The position numbers and the translations under genes are program-made. 64,000 nucleotides of DNA. Source: Pyxidicoccus xibeiensis. Its GTDB lineage: Bacteria; Myxococcota; Myxococcia; Myxococcales; Myxococcaceae. The stretch covers positions 1,364,001 through 1,428,000 of the forward strand of contig NZ_JAJVKV010000001.1 of assembly GCF_024198175.1 (NCBI RefSeq), read 5' to 3'. The notes under the pieces are model-generated. The model did no database searches and had not been told where the DNA came from. It saw only the letters and a list, made by a program, of their open reading frames with translations. Shown here piece after piece: positions 41,653 through 50,735 of the stretch (its first letter is position 1; each line of letters opens with the position of its first letter).

Positions 41653-43434
41653 TCAGGCGGAGGCGCCGCCGGCCGCGCCGGGCTCGGAAGGCTTGGAGAG
41701 CCCTGGAATGGACAGCCACTCCTCGGGGATGTCTCCGCGCGGCAGCTCCAGGACGAAGGTGGAGCCCTGGCCCAGGGCGCTGGTGGCGCGCACCGTGCCG
41801 CCGAAGGCCTCCACAATCTGCCGGGTGATGTAGAGCCCCAGGCCCAGCCCGCCGTAGTGCCTGTCGCTCACCGCGCGCTCGAAGCGCTCGAAGATGCGCG
41901 GCAGGTCCTCCGCGGAGATGCCGATGCCGCCGTCGCGCACGGTGAGCCGGGCCAGGCGCCCTTGCGCCTCCACGTGCACGGACACCGGCTGGCCGGCGCC
42001 GTACTTCAGCGCGTTGGACAGGAGGTTCGTCACCACCTGCTCCAGCCGCAGCCGGTCCCACCGGCCCACCACCGCCATGGGCGCGTGCAGCTCCAGCGCG
42101 CAGTTGAGCTGCGAGGCGGACGGGGCGAAGCGGTAGAGGATTTCCGCCGCCACGCTCGCCAGGTCCATCTCCTCCAGCTCCAGCTTCAGCCGGCCCGCGG
42201 TGATGCGCGACACGTCCAGCAGGTTGTCCACCAGGCTCGTCAGCCGGCGCACCTGGCGCTGCACGACTTCCAGCGTCTCCGACACGCGCTCCGCGGACAC
42301 CGGCTGGCCCCGCGCCGCGGCCAGCTCCACCTGCTTGTGCAGCAGCTGGACCTTGAGGTGCAGCGGCGTCAGCGGCGTCTTCAGCTCGTGGCTGGCGATG
42401 CCCAGGAACTCGTCGCGCAGGCGCACCGCCTCGCGCGCCTCGCGCAAGAGCCGCGCGTTGTCCAGCGAGAGGGCGGTGCGGCGCGACAGCTCCTCCGCCA
42501 GCCGCTCCTCCTCCACGCTGAAGTCCCGCGCCACGTCGGTGCGGAACAGGGCCAGCGCGCCGATGACGCGCCCGCGCGCCACCAGCGGCACGCCCAGGTA
42601 GCAGCGCAGCTCCAGCGAGCGCAACAGCCGCGCCTGCTCCAGGTCCCGCGCGGCGGCGGCCAGGTGCGCGTCCGTCAGTCGCACGCGCTCCGTGCGGCCG
42701 GTGTCGAACAGCGGCGGCAGGCTCCCCGGCAGCCCCGGGTCCGGCGGGTAGCGGCGCAGCAGGTCCACCAGCACCACGTGCCGCGCGGGCTCCGCGTGCA
42801 CCGCGGCCACCGCGCGCGCCGGCTCTCCCGGCGGCCCCAGGTACAGCACCCCGGCGTCCGCCAGCGTGGGCACGAGCAGGCGCAGCAGGGGCTCCATCCG
42901 CTCCTCGGCGTCCAGCGCGGCGCCCAGCAGCGCGCCCGCCTCCGCCAGCAGCCGCGCCGCGCTCGCCGCGTCCAGCCCGGTCGCCACCTCCTCCCGCGCG
43001 CGCAGCAGCACACCGGCGGCGCTGCCGTCCCGCACGCCCAGTGGCACCACCGAGCCTCGCAGCACCACCACCGTCCCGTCCGGCCGGCGCAGGCCCCAGC
43101 GCGCCTCCTTCACCCACTCGCCCGCCAGTCCCTGCGTCAGCGGTGACACCTCCAGGGGCGCCAGGCCGTCCGCGCGGACCCAGACACACCCGGGCAGCCG
43201 GCCATGCTCCACGCACTCGGGCCGGACGATGCGGAACTGCCGCGTGGCTTCTGTGTTGAAGGCAAGGACGCGTCCCGCGGCGTCGACCAGGACGAGCGCG
43301 TCGGTCGCCTGCTCGAGCAGCAACCCGAGGACCGCATCGTTCAGCAGGGCGTCGACCCCTTCCTCGGAGTCCTGGTCGAACATCGAGAGCCGGGCGCTTC
43401 CAGAAGCCATGAGGGACATCCCCGCACGCGTCAT
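41653..43434 (-). CDS. Soluble PAS-GAF sensor histidine kinase
   Basis: 593 residues; ATG 43434 is taken, with ATGs at 43419 and 43383 also possible. A PAS-like domain (DALVLVDAAGRVLAFNTEA) comes first, then a GAF domain (CYLGVPLVARGRVIGALALFR), then a HisKA with H349 (GIASHELKTPLTPL) and an HATPase with NLLSNALKYGAG, DGGIGIS and GGLGLGLYITRQI. No membrane helix, so the signal is cytoplasmic. The PAS/GAF pair suggests a small-ligand or redox input. Divergent from the hybrid kinase at 43638, convergent with the membrane kinase at 39099. Confidence 0.85.
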   Translation of the reverse strand: MTRAGMSLMASGSARLSMFDQDSEEGVDALLNDAVLGLLLEQATDALVLVDAAGRVLAFNTEATRQFRIVRPECVEHGRLPGCVWVRADGLAPLEVSPLTQGLAGEWVKEARWGLRRPDGTVVVLRGSVVPLGVRDGSAAGVLLRAREEVATGLDAASAARLLAEAGALLGAALDAEERMEPLLRLLVPTLADAGVLYLGPPGEPARAVAAVHAEPARHVVLVDLLRRYPPDPGLPGSLPPLFDTGRTERVRLTDAHLAAAARDLEQARLLRSLELRCYLGVPLVARGRVIGALALFRTDVARDFSVEEERLAEELSRRTALSLDNARLLREAREAVRLRDEFLGIASHELKTPLTPLHLKVQLLHKQVELAAARGQPVSAERVSETLEVVQRQVRRLTSLVDNLLDVSRITAGRLKLELEEMDLASVAAEILYRFAPSASQLNCALELHAPMAVVGRWDRLRLEQVVTNLLSNALKYGAGQPVSVHVEAQGRLARLTVRDGGIGISAEDLPRIFERFERAVSDRHYGGLGLGLYITRQIVEAFGGTVRATSALGQGSTFVLELPRGDIPEEWLSIPGLSKPSEPGAAGGASA

Positions 43435-43637
43435 GGTGTCATCCCCGCTCATCAACAGGGAAGACAACCCCCATGTTGTGGCACAACAGCGGAAGGGGCA
43501 CGCTGAAAGTCCCGAGGGTGCCAGGGTCATCCTGGCCCCCTTGCTTGCAGGGCAGAAAATCCAGAATCGTTACGAAATTATGAGACGCACGGACGCCCCC
43601 CGTCCGGGCGGCGCGGTTCTCTTCCTCGAGTCTCATC
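43435..43637. promoter_or_regulatory. Divergent promoter region with three dyads
   Basis: About 200 bases between two divergent sensor kinase genes. It contains GTTGTG-G-CACAAC (43475-43487), GCCAGG-GTCAT-CCTGGC (43520-43536) and CGGACG-CCCCC-CGTCCG (43590-43606). The first is a clean odd-centred palindrome of the size of a regulator half-site pair; the last two could be transcript hairpins. No sigma-54 or -35/-10 pattern stood out. Confidence 0.4.
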
Positions 43638-46496
43638 ATGCAGACGCCGCACTCCAGGCCTGACTGGACCTCCAGTGAGAGTCGCTACCGGCTCATCATC
43701 GACAAGCTCAAGGAGGTGGTGTTCCAGACGGACACGCAGGGCACGTGGACGTTCCTCAACCCCGCGTGGACGGAGCTGACGGGCTTCACGGTGGAGGAGT
43801 GCCTGGGCCGGCCCTTCATGGACTTCATCCACCCGGACGACCGGCTGCCCCAGGAGACGCTGCTGGGCACGCTGGTGAGGCAGACGTCGGAGGACGTGCG
43901 CACGGAGGTGCGCTACCACACGCGCACGGGGGGCTTTCGCTGGGTGGAGGTCTTCGCCCGGCTGATGGTGGACGAGGCCGGCCACGTCCTCGGCACGGCG
44001 GGGACGCTCAACGACGTCACCGAGCGCAAGGCCGCGGACACCGCGCTGGCGCGGCGCGAGCGCTACCTCACCGCGCTGGTGGAGATGCAGCAGCGGCTGC
44101 TGGCCACGCCGGACGGTGGAGACCTGTACGGTCCGGCGCTGGCCCCGCTGGGCCAGTCGTCGGGCGCCAGCCGCGTGTACGTGTTCGAGATGCATCCGGG
44201 GCCGGCAGGCGAGCTGCTGTGCAGCCAGCGCGCGGAGTGGTGCGCGCCGGGGGTGAAGGCCGAAATCGACAACCCCGACCTGCAGAACCTGCCGATGGAG
44301 CCGATGCTGCCGCGCTGGCTGGAAGTGCTGTCGCGCGGGGAGGTCATCTCCGGGCTGGTGGCGGACTTCCCGGAGGGGGAGCGCGCGCTGCTGGACCCGC
44401 AGGGCATCCTGTCCCTGCTGGCGCTGCCCATGCGCGTGCAGGGCGTGCTGGTGGGGTTCATCGGGTTCGACAACACCGCGGAGGCGCGGGCGTGGGACCG
44501 GCTGGAGGTGGACCTGCTGTCCGCGGCGGCGGGCGCCATCTCCGTGACGCTGGAGCGGCGCGAGTCGGAGCGCGCGCTGCGCGAGCGCGAGCGGCGCTTC
44601 CGGCAGCTGGCGGAGAACGCGTCGGACGTGCTGTACCTCTACCGGCGCGAGGCCCCGCGGGGCTTCACCTACGTGAGCCGGGTGGCCCACGCCAAGCTGG
44701 GGTACGACGCGGAGGCGCACTACGCCCAGCCGGACCTCTGGTACCAGCGCGTGCACCCGGAGGACCGGGCGCTGCTGGAGCAGCTGCTGGAGACGCCGAC
44801 GCCCACCCAGGGCGCCCCGGTGATGCTGCGCTTCCTCCACCCGGACGGACGCACGCTGTGGCTGGAGCACGTGGTGGCGCCGGTGGCGGATGCCTCTGGC
44901 CGCGTGGTGGCGGTGGAGGGGCTGGCGCGCGACATCACCGAGCGCCGCGAGGCGGAAGAGGCCCTCCGGCTGTCCGAGGCCAGCTTCCGCGCGCTGCTGG
45001 AGGGCGTGCCGGACGCGGCGGCCATCGAGCGCGACGGCCGCATCGTCTACGCCAACGCGGCGCTCGTCTCCACGCTGGGCTTCGAGAACGCGGAGCAGCT
45101 GGTGGGGCGCGGCTTCACGGAGTTCGCCCGGGACATGCGCGGCCCGGGTGGCACGCGCGCGGGGGCGCTCACCGGGGAGCGTCGGCTGGTGCGGCGCGAC
45201 GGGCGCACGCGGGTGGCGGAGGTGGTGTCGCTGCCCCTGCGCTTCGACGGGCAGCCCGCCGTCGTGTCCATCGCCCGCGACGTGACGGAGCAGCGCCAGC
45301 TGCAGGCGCGGCTGACGCTGGCGGACCGGCTGGCCTCGGTGGGCACGCTGGCGGCGGGCATCGCCCACGAAATCAACAACCCGCTGGCCTTCGTGCTCTC
45401 CAACCTGGGCTTCCTCGCCGAGGAGTTCCGCCACAGCCTGCCCCCGGGCGACGGCGCGGCGGCGCTCCAGGCGCGGCTGAAGGGCGAGCCGGACCTGGGC
45501 GAGTGGAAGGAGGTGCTGCACGAGGCCTGCGAGGGCGCCGAGCGCGTGCGGCAGATTGTCCGCCAGCTGAAGACGTTCTCCCGGCCGGACGAGGAGCGGG
45601 TGCAGCCGCTGGACATGCACTCGGTGCTGGAGTCGGTGTCGATGATGGCGGCGAACGAAATCCGCCACCGCGCGCAGCTGCGGCGCGAGTACGGCGACAT
45701 CCCGCCCGTCATGGCCAACGAGGGGAAGCTCTCCCAGGTGTTCCTCAACCTGGTGGTGAACGCGGCGCAGGCGATTCCCGAGGGCGCCGCGCACCGGCAC
45801 GAAATCCGGCTGGCCACGCGGCGCGACGGCGCCGGGCGCGTGGTGGTGGAGGTGCAGGACACCGGCGTGGGCATCCCCCGCGACGTCATGGACCGCATCT
45901 TCGACCCGTTCTTCACCACCAAGCCGGTGGGCGTGGGCACGGGGCTGGGCCTGTCCATCTGCCACAGCATCATCAGCGGGCTGGGCGGCGACATCACCGT
46001 GGAGAGCGAGCCCGGCAAGGGCACCACCTTCCGGGTGATGCTGCCCACCACGGAGCCGGAGCCGCGCGCGGCCCCCGCGCCCGCCGAGGCCCGCGCCGCG
46101 AAGGGCTCGCGCAAGGGCCGGGTGCTGGTGGTGGACGACGAGCCGGCGGTGGGGCGCGTGCTGCAGCGCATCCTCCGCGAGCACCAGGTGGAGGTGGCCA
46201 ACAGCGGGCGCCAGGCCCTGGAGCTGCTGGGGCGCGGCCCGGAGCCGGACGCCGTGCTGTGCGACGTCATGATGCCGGACCTGACGGGTCGGGATGTGTA
46301 CGAGGCGGTGCGACGCGAGCACTCGGGGCTGGAGGGGCGCTTCGTCTTCGTGTCCGGCGGCGCCTTCACCACCGGGGCCCGCGAGTTCCTGGGCAGCATC
46401 CCCAACCTCCTCCTGGAGAAGCCCTTCGACGAGAGCCGGGTGCGGCACGTGGTGGAGGAGCTGGTGCGCAAGCGGCAGCCGGTTTCCGAAGCCTGA
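43638..46496 (+). CDS. Hybrid sensor histidine kinase / response regulator (PAS-GAF-PAS-PAS-HK-REC)
   Basis: 952 residues. In order: PAS (DKLKEVVFQTDTQG), GAF (SLLALPMRVQGVLVGFIGFD), two more PAS domains (NASDVLYLYRR; GVPDAAAIERDGRIVYANAAL), a HisKA of the HEINNPL type with H577, an HATPase (NLVVNAAQAIP, DTGVGIP, GTGLGLSICHSI) and a C-terminal receiver (VLVVDDEP) with phospho-acceptor D876 (CDVMMPDLTG). No membrane helix, so it senses cytoplasmic signals. Phosphate probably passes internally to D876 and on to an unlinked partner. Confidence 0.9.
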   Translation: MQTPHSRPDWTSSESRYRLIIDKLKEVVFQTDTQGTWTFLNPAWTELTGFTVEECLGRPFMDFIHPDDRLPQETLLGTLVRQTSEDVRTEVRYHTRTGGFRWVEVFARLMVDEAGHVLGTAGTLNDVTERKAADTALARRERYLTALVEMQQRLLATPDGGDLYGPALAPLGQSSGASRVYVFEMHPGPAGELLCSQRAEWCAPGVKAEIDNPDLQNLPMEPMLPRWLEVLSRGEVISGLVADFPEGERALLDPQGILSLLALPMRVQGVLVGFIGFDNTAEARAWDRLEVDLLSAAAGAISVTLERRESERALRERERRFRQLAENASDVLYLYRREAPRGFTYVSRVAHAKLGYDAEAHYAQPDLWYQRVHPEDRALLEQLLETPTPTQGAPVMLRFLHPDGRTLWLEHVVAPVADASGRVVAVEGLARDITERREAEEALRLSEASFRALLEGVPDAAAIERDGRIVYANAALVSTLGFENAEQLVGRGFTEFARDMRGPGGTRAGALTGERRLVRRDGRTRVAEVVSLPLRFDGQPAVVSIARDVTEQRQLQARLTLADRLASVGTLAAGIAHEINNPLAFVLSNLGFLAEEFRHSLPPGDGAAALQARLKGEPDLGEWKEVLHEACEGAERVRQIVRQLKTFSRPDEERVQPLDMHSVLESVSMMAANEIRHRAQLRREYGDIPPVMANEGKLSQVFLNLVVNAAQAIPEGAAHRHEIRLATRRDGAGRVVVEVQDTGVGIPRDVMDRIFDPFFTTKPVGVGTGLGLSICHSIISGLGGDITVESEPGKGTTFRVMLPTTEPEPRAAPAPAEARAAKGSRKGRVLVVDDEPAVGRVLQRILREHQVEVANSGRQALELLGRGPEPDAVLCDVMMPDLTGRDVYEAVRREHSGLEGRFVFVSGGAFTTGAREFLGSIPNLLLEKPFDESRVRHVVEELVRKRQPVSEA

Positions 46497-46499
46497 GGT

Positions 46500-46533
46500 G
46501 GGTCGCCCGAGGCATCGGTCATCGGGCGGACCC
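46500..46533 (+). terminator. Imperfect hairpin after hybrid kinase gene
   Basis: Arms GGGTCGCCCGA (46500-46510) and TCGGGCGGACCC (46522-46533) pair with one bulged base around an 11-base loop, starting 3 bases after the stop codon. No T-tract follows, so termination would need help from Rho. Confidence 0.4.
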
Positions 46534-46614
46534 TCCTCCCGCTGACGGATGCGGCCGGGCGGGCAGGCGGGGGAACGTGTCATCCTCACGTCGCCCCACG
46601 CCCCGAGGTCTTGA

Positions 46615-48033
46615 ATGAACCGCACCCTCCTGCTGGTGTCCGCCGCCGGCCTGCTCGCCATGGCGGCGCTCATCGTGGGCAAGCCCACGCCCCCGCCCGC
46701 CACCGACACCAGCCACACCGTGGCCCGGCCGGACGACGCGCCCGCCACGGTGACGCTGCCGCTCGTCGCCTCCACGCCTTCGGACGGAGCGCTCGGCCTG
46801 ACGGGCAAGCTGTCGGGCGCGTACGTGCAGACGGGCCCCAGCGAGGTGTTCGCGTGGATGGAGCTGAAGGCCCGCCCGGCGGAGTCCGGCCGCCGCGTCC
46901 CCGTCAACCTGGCGCTGGTGATTGACCGCTCCGGCTCCATGAGCGGGCAGAAGCTGGCCGACGCGAAGCGCGCCGCCGGGGAGCTGGTGCAGCGCCTCAC
47001 GTCCGAGGACCGGCTCGCCTTCATCGACTACGGCACCGACGTGAGGGCCCTGCCCAGCCGCCTGGTGACGGAGGCGGTGCGCGCCGAGCTGCTGACGACC
47101 ATCTCCGAGCTGCAGGACAACGGCTCCACCAACATCAGCGGCGGCCTCACCGAGGCGGCCCGCACCCTGCGGCCCCACCTGCGCGAGTACCGCGTCAGCC
47201 GCGCCATCCTCCTGAGCGACGGCCAGCCCACCACGGGAATGGTCCAGGAGCCGGAGCTGTACCGACTGGTGCGCTCCATGCGCGACGAGGGAATCACGGT
47301 GAGCGCGCTGGGCGTGGGCGAGGACTTCCAGGAGACGCTGATGCGCGGCATGGCCGAGCAGGGCGGCGGCTTCTCCGGCTTCATCGACGACTCGGCGCGG
47401 CTGGCGGAGGTGTTCTCCCGCGAGCTGGACCAGGCCACCAGCACCGTGGCCCGGCGCGTGGAGCTGGAGCTGCGGCTGCCGGCCGACGTGCGCCACGTGG
47501 AGGTGCTGGGCGTGCCCTCCACCCGCGAGGGGCAGGTGGTGAAGGTGCCGCTGTACGACCTGGCGGGGGAGCAGTCCGTGCGCGTGGTGGCCAAGCTGAC
47601 GCTGGCGACGGGTGCGTCCAGCGGGGTGCTGCCGCTGCTGGACGCCACCGTGCGCTACGTGGACGTGGGCCGGGACGCGCCCGCCCAGACGGCGCTGCGC
47701 CTCGCCGCCGAGGTGACGACCGACGCCGAGCGCGTGCGGGCGAACCTGGACAAGGACGTGCGCGTCCATGCGACACGGGCGTTGGGCACCCAGCAGATGG
47801 TCGCCGCCGCGGAGGCGATGAAGACGGGCAACCGGCAGGCGGCCCGTGGGCTGCTGGACAACGCGCGGAAGATTTTCGGCAGCTCCGCCTCCGCGCTGTC
47901 GGGTGAGCTTGCGGACCTGGACCAGACGGAGGCAGCCTATGGGAGCGCGTCCGACGAGGAAGAAGTCCGTCGTGAGTCCAGGAAGCTCTACAAGAAGACG
48001 ATGACGAACTTCGGCCAGAACAACGCGTACTAG
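46615..48033 (+). CDS. VWA-domain protein with N-terminal membrane/signal segment
   Basis: 472 residues. An N-terminal hydrophobic segment (LLLVSAAGLLAMAALIVG) is a signal peptide or anchor. The VWA domain has a complete MIDAS: D104-R-S-G-S (VIDRSGSMSG), a Thr in NGSTNISGG and the Asp of LLSDGQPTTGM. A beta domain (VARRVELELRLPADV) and a helical tail follow, as in Ca-activated-channel-like/YfbK proteins. Likely periplasmic or surface, binding a protein partner through a divalent metal. It is in an operon with the membrane protein 18 bases downstream. Confidence 0.8.
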   Translation: MNRTLLLVSAAGLLAMAALIVGKPTPPPATDTSHTVARPDDAPATVTLPLVASTPSDGALGLTGKLSGAYVQTGPSEVFAWMELKARPAESGRRVPVNLALVIDRSGSMSGQKLADAKRAAGELVQRLTSEDRLAFIDYGTDVRALPSRLVTEAVRAELLTTISELQDNGSTNISGGLTEAARTLRPHLREYRVSRAILLSDGQPTTGMVQEPELYRLVRSMRDEGITVSALGVGEDFQETLMRGMAEQGGGFSGFIDDSARLAEVFSRELDQATSTVARRVELELRLPADVRHVEVLGVPSTREGQVVKVPLYDLAGEQSVRVVAKLTLATGASSGVLPLLDATVRYVDVGRDAPAQTALRLAAEVTTDAERVRANLDKDVRVHATRALGTQQMVAAAEAMKTGNRQAARGLLDNARKIFGSSASALSGELADLDQTEAAYGSASDEEEVRRESRKLYKKTMTNFGQNNAY

Positions 48034-48051
48034 CCAGGAGCCGGTGTACCC

Positions 48052-49161
48052 ATGGCGCTCTCCCTGCAGTTCCTCCACCGCGAGGAGTTCGAGTCACGCA
48101 CGCTCCGCGCGCTGGGAGGCGCCGCCTCCGTGGGCATCCTCGCGGCCATTGCCCAGAAGCTGCACTTCCCCCTGGAAGCGGGCTACTTCGCGGTGGTGGC
48201 CGCCGCGCTGGCGGGCGCGAAGGCGCCCCCGCGCCATGCCATGGGCCTGCGCGCCGCGCTGGCCGTGCTGCCCGCGCTGCCCTTCTTCTTCGACGCGCCG
48301 GAGCCCCTCCCCCAGAGCCTGGCGGGCGGAATCGCCGCGGCCCTGGTGGCGTGGCTGGGCAACGGGCGCGAGGAGACGGGCCGGCCCCTGTCCGTGGCCC
48401 TGAGCGCCGCCGCCGCGGGCGTGCTCGTCCCGCTGGGCCTGTACACGCAGCAGGTGCTGGAGGCGCGCTTCCTCGGAGACAGGGGACTGCTCCCCGTGCT
48501 GGTGGGCTTCCTCACCCTGGCGCTCTTCTGGAGCATCGGCACGCTGCCGGCCAATGTCGTCGTGGAGCTGGACGCGGTGGAGGCGCGCGGCCGGCTGCTG
48601 GAGGACTCGCTGAAGGGCGAGGCCCGCGAGCTGGCCGTGCGCGCGCTGGGGCTGTACCGCCAGTGCAAGGCGGTGGTGACGCGCATGCCGGCCAGCCCCG
48701 GGCGCCTGGAGCTGCTGGGCGTGCTGGAGAAGATGGCCGGAGACAGCTTCTCGCTCGCGGAGGCGCACGCGGGGCTGGAGGCGCAGCTGGGCTCCGTGGT
48801 GGCCAACGACGTGGACGCGCAGGTGCAGGAGCTGCGGGCGCGCGCGGCCGCCACCCAGGACGCCGTGGCCCGGCGCCAGCTGGAGCTGGCCGCATCGTCG
48901 CTGGGCGAGGAGCTGAACCACCTGGACGCGCTGTCGCGCCGGCGCGAGCGGCTGCTGGCCCAGCTGCATGCGCAGGTGGCGCTGCTGGAGCGGGCCCGCG
49001 TGTCCTTCGTCGGCGTGCAGGGCAGTGAGATGGGTGCCAAGGGCGCCCAGGCCGCCCAGCTCGCGCGCAGGCTGAAGAGCCTGGGGGAGGACACCTCGGC
49101 ACCGCCCGCCGAGGAGGCCTCGCCCGTGGCCCCGCACCCGGGCACCCGCGTCACGCCCTGA
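48052..49161 (+). CDS. Membrane protein with long coiled-coil domain
   Basis: 369 residues. Residues ~20-190 contain about six hydrophobic helices in pairs (GILAAIAQKLHFPLEAGYFAVVAAALAG, VALSAAAAGVLVPLGLY, VLVGFLTLALFWSIGTL). The C-terminal ~170 residues are a charged helical coiled coil with many Glu/Arg heptads (LRARAAATQDAVARRQLELA). The helix arrangement is loosely like FusC/aromatic-acid exporter-type proteins, but without a clear signature. Immediately downstream of the VWA gene, so probably a partner. Family not recognised. Confidence 0.55.
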   Translation: MALSLQFLHREEFESRTLRALGGAASVGILAAIAQKLHFPLEAGYFAVVAAALAGAKAPPRHAMGLRAALAVLPALPFFFDAPEPLPQSLAGGIAAALVAWLGNGREETGRPLSVALSAAAAGVLVPLGLYTQQVLEARFLGDRGLLPVLVGFLTLALFWSIGTLPANVVVELDAVEARGRLLEDSLKGEARELAVRALGLYRQCKAVVTRMPASPGRLELLGVLEKMAGDSFSLAEAHAGLEAQLGSVVANDVDAQVQELRARAAATQDAVARRQLELAASSLGEELNHLDALSRRRERLLAQLHAQVALLERARVSFVGVQGSEMGAKGAQAAQLARRLKSLGEDTSAPPAEEASPVAPHPGTRVTP

Positions 49162-49164
49162 CGG

Positions 49165-49470
49165 CTACTTCCGCGCCGCGCGCTTGCGCGGGGTGCGCGC
49201 CTTGCGGCTGACGGGCGGCGCGTGGAGCTGGTCGGCGATGCGCTGCTCAATCGCCTCGCGCGTGCTCCGGGCCACGACGAGCGCGGCCTCGATTTCCTCG
49301 CGCACCCGCGCGGCCTGCTCCTCGGCGGCGGCGCGGTACTCCGACGTCGTCCGGCGCAGGGCGATGCTGCCCCGGTCCTCCCCGCCCGCGCTCCTCGCCC
49401 GGCCCATCTTCGGTGCCGTGCGCCGCGAACGGGCCTTGCCTCCCCGCGTCCCTTGCTGTGCCTTCGCCAT
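49165..49470 (-). CDS. Small basic coiled-coil protein
   Basis: 101 residues from ATG 49470 with GGAGGG 4 bases upstream. Basic N-terminus (GGKARSRRTAPKMGRARSA), central helix (EYRAAAEEQAARVREEIEAALVV) and a Lys/Arg tail (RKARTPRKRAARK). The composition suggests a nucleic-acid-binding, histone-like small protein, but there is no defined family. The next-door plus-strand gene ends 3 bases away, so the two are convergent. Confidence 0.55.
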   Translation of the reverse strand: MAKAQQGTRGGKARSRRTAPKMGRARSAGGEDRGSIALRRTTSEYRAAAEEQAARVREEIEAALVVARSTREAIEQRIADQLHAPPVSRKARTPRKRAARK

Positions 49471-49767
49471 GGAGCCCTCCTGGAAAGTCGTTTCGGCTTC
49501 CCGGAAGGTGGGTTGCGATCGGGCACCTTGGAAGCCCGTCCCCTGGTCGCACCCTGTGCAGGCAGGGGGACAAACGTCCGACACCCCAGCAGCGGCACTT
49601 CTCAATTGCCCAAGAAAGACGCTATAGGGCCGTAACTGTAACGGAGCTTTTTCAAGAGCCCCTGCTACTGACAGCGACGCCGTAGTCCCCGAGGCCGGCG
49701 GGGGACGGCGCGGGCTCATTCGTGCTCCTCCTGCCTTGAAGGGCAGCGGCCACCTGCGAGGGATACC

Positions 49768-50598
49768 GTGGCAGTCAGCGCACCCACTTCGTTCTGGAAG
49801 AACCGGAAGCACAACCTCGACCGGATGACGCTGGGCGATCTGGTCTACTCGTTCTTCACCTACTACGCCGTCGTGGTCTACATCGCCCTGGGCCTCCTGT
49901 GCCTGGTGCTGGCCGTGAAGTGGTACGACAACCCGGTGCGCATGGGGCTGGCCGTGCTCGTCACGACGTTGGCGTACCCGGCGGGTTGGTTCGTGGCGCA
50001 TCGCTACGTGCTGCACGCGCGCTTCCTCTACAAGTCGCCCCTCACCTCGGCGATGTGGAAGCGCGTCCACTTCGACCACCACCAGGACCCCAATGACTTG
50101 CGCGTCCTCTTCGGCGCGCTGGGCAACGTGCTGCCCCTGCTGGCCATCGTGTTGATTCCCCTGGGCTGGCTCATCGGCGGCCGGGCCGGCGCTGTCTCGG
50201 CCTTCGGCTGGGCCATGGTGATGCAGTGCTTCTACGAGTTCTGCCACTGCATCCAGCACCTGAACTACATGCCGAAGAACGGGTTCCTGAAGGAAATCAA
50301 GCGGCTGCACCTGTCTCACCACTACCACAACGAGCAGGGCAACTACGGCATCACCAACTACCTGTGGGACCGGCTCTGCGGCACCTACTACGCCAAGGCC
50401 AGTGACGTGCCCAAGAGCCCCACCGTCTTCAACCTGGGCTACACGGCCGAGGAGGCCCAGCGCTACCCGTGGGTGGACCGCCTCTCCGGTGGCACCCGCG
50501 GCGACGACCACCCCCGCCGCTTCTGGGAGGGCCAGAATCCCGAGTCCGTCCAGGCGGTGGTGGAAGAGCCCACCCCGGCCACCGGCACGGACCGCTGA
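49768..50598 (+). CDS. Fatty acid hydroxylase / sterol desaturase superfamily membrane enzyme
   Basis: 276 residues from a GTG start. Four or five membrane helices carry the eight-histidine diiron pattern of the superfamily: HRYVLH, HFDHHQD, HCIQH and HLSHHYH. Members hydroxylate or desaturate lipids (for example fatty-acid 2-hydroxylases and sterol desaturases) at the membrane face. The C-terminal ~60 residues are polar and disordered. Monocistronic, with a terminator after the stop. Substrate unknown. Confidence 0.85.
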   Translation: MAVSAPTSFWKNRKHNLDRMTLGDLVYSFFTYYAVVVYIALGLLCLVLAVKWYDNPVRMGLAVLVTTLAYPAGWFVAHRYVLHARFLYKSPLTSAMWKRVHFDHHQDPNDLRVLFGALGNVLPLLAIVLIPLGWLIGGRAGAVSAFGWAMVMQCFYEFCHCIQHLNYMPKNGFLKEIKRLHLSHHYHNEQGNYGITNYLWDRLCGTYYAKASDVPKSPTVFNLGYTAEEAQRYPWVDRLSGGTRGDDHPRRFWEGQNPESVQAVVEEPTPATGTDR

Positions 50599-50625
50599 CC
50601 CGCGGCCCACCCGGGCGCCGGACCG

Positions 50626-50661
50626 AGCCCCCTGCTCCCCACCGGGACAGGGGGCTTTCTT
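50626..50661 (+). terminator. Intrinsic terminator after the hydroxylase gene
   Basis: AGCCCCCTG (50626-50634) pairs perfectly with CAGGGGGCT (50648-50656) around a 13-base loop, followed by TTCTT at 50657-50661. It lies about 30 bases after the stop of the hydroxylase gene and just before the BlaI-controlled promoter, insulating the two units. Confidence 0.7.
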
Positions 50662-50672
50662 CCAGGCTTATC

Positions 50673-50714
50673 TACGAAGACCTTCGTTGACATCTACGAA
50701 TGCGTTCGTAATAT
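50673..50714 (+). promoter_or_regulatory. BlaI-type promoter with two overlapping operator dyads
   Basis: Two dyads occur: TACGAA-GACC-TTCGTT (50673-50688) and TACGAA-TGCG-TTCGTA (50695-50710, perfect). A consensus -35 TTGACA (50687-50692) begins at the end of the first dyad. A -10 TAATAT (50709-50714) follows 16 bases later, so the second dyad fills the spacer. The BlaI-family repressor encoded 22 bases downstream is the obvious ligand. Binding would block polymerase and make the operon autoregulated. Confidence 0.8.
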
Positions 50715-50735
50715 AGGGGTGTCGAAGGGAGCGTC

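Noticed and set aside
43475-43495. TGGCAC as a sigma-54 -24 element upstream of the hybrid kinase
   Set aside because: No TTGC element at the required distance; the sequence is better explained as part of the GTTGTG-G-CACAAC palindrome.
43578-47024. 1148-codon minus-strand open frame opposite the hybrid kinase
   Set aside because: His/Arg/Gln-rich composition typical of the antisense of GC-rich genes; the plus strand encodes clear PAS, GAF, HisKA and receiver domains.
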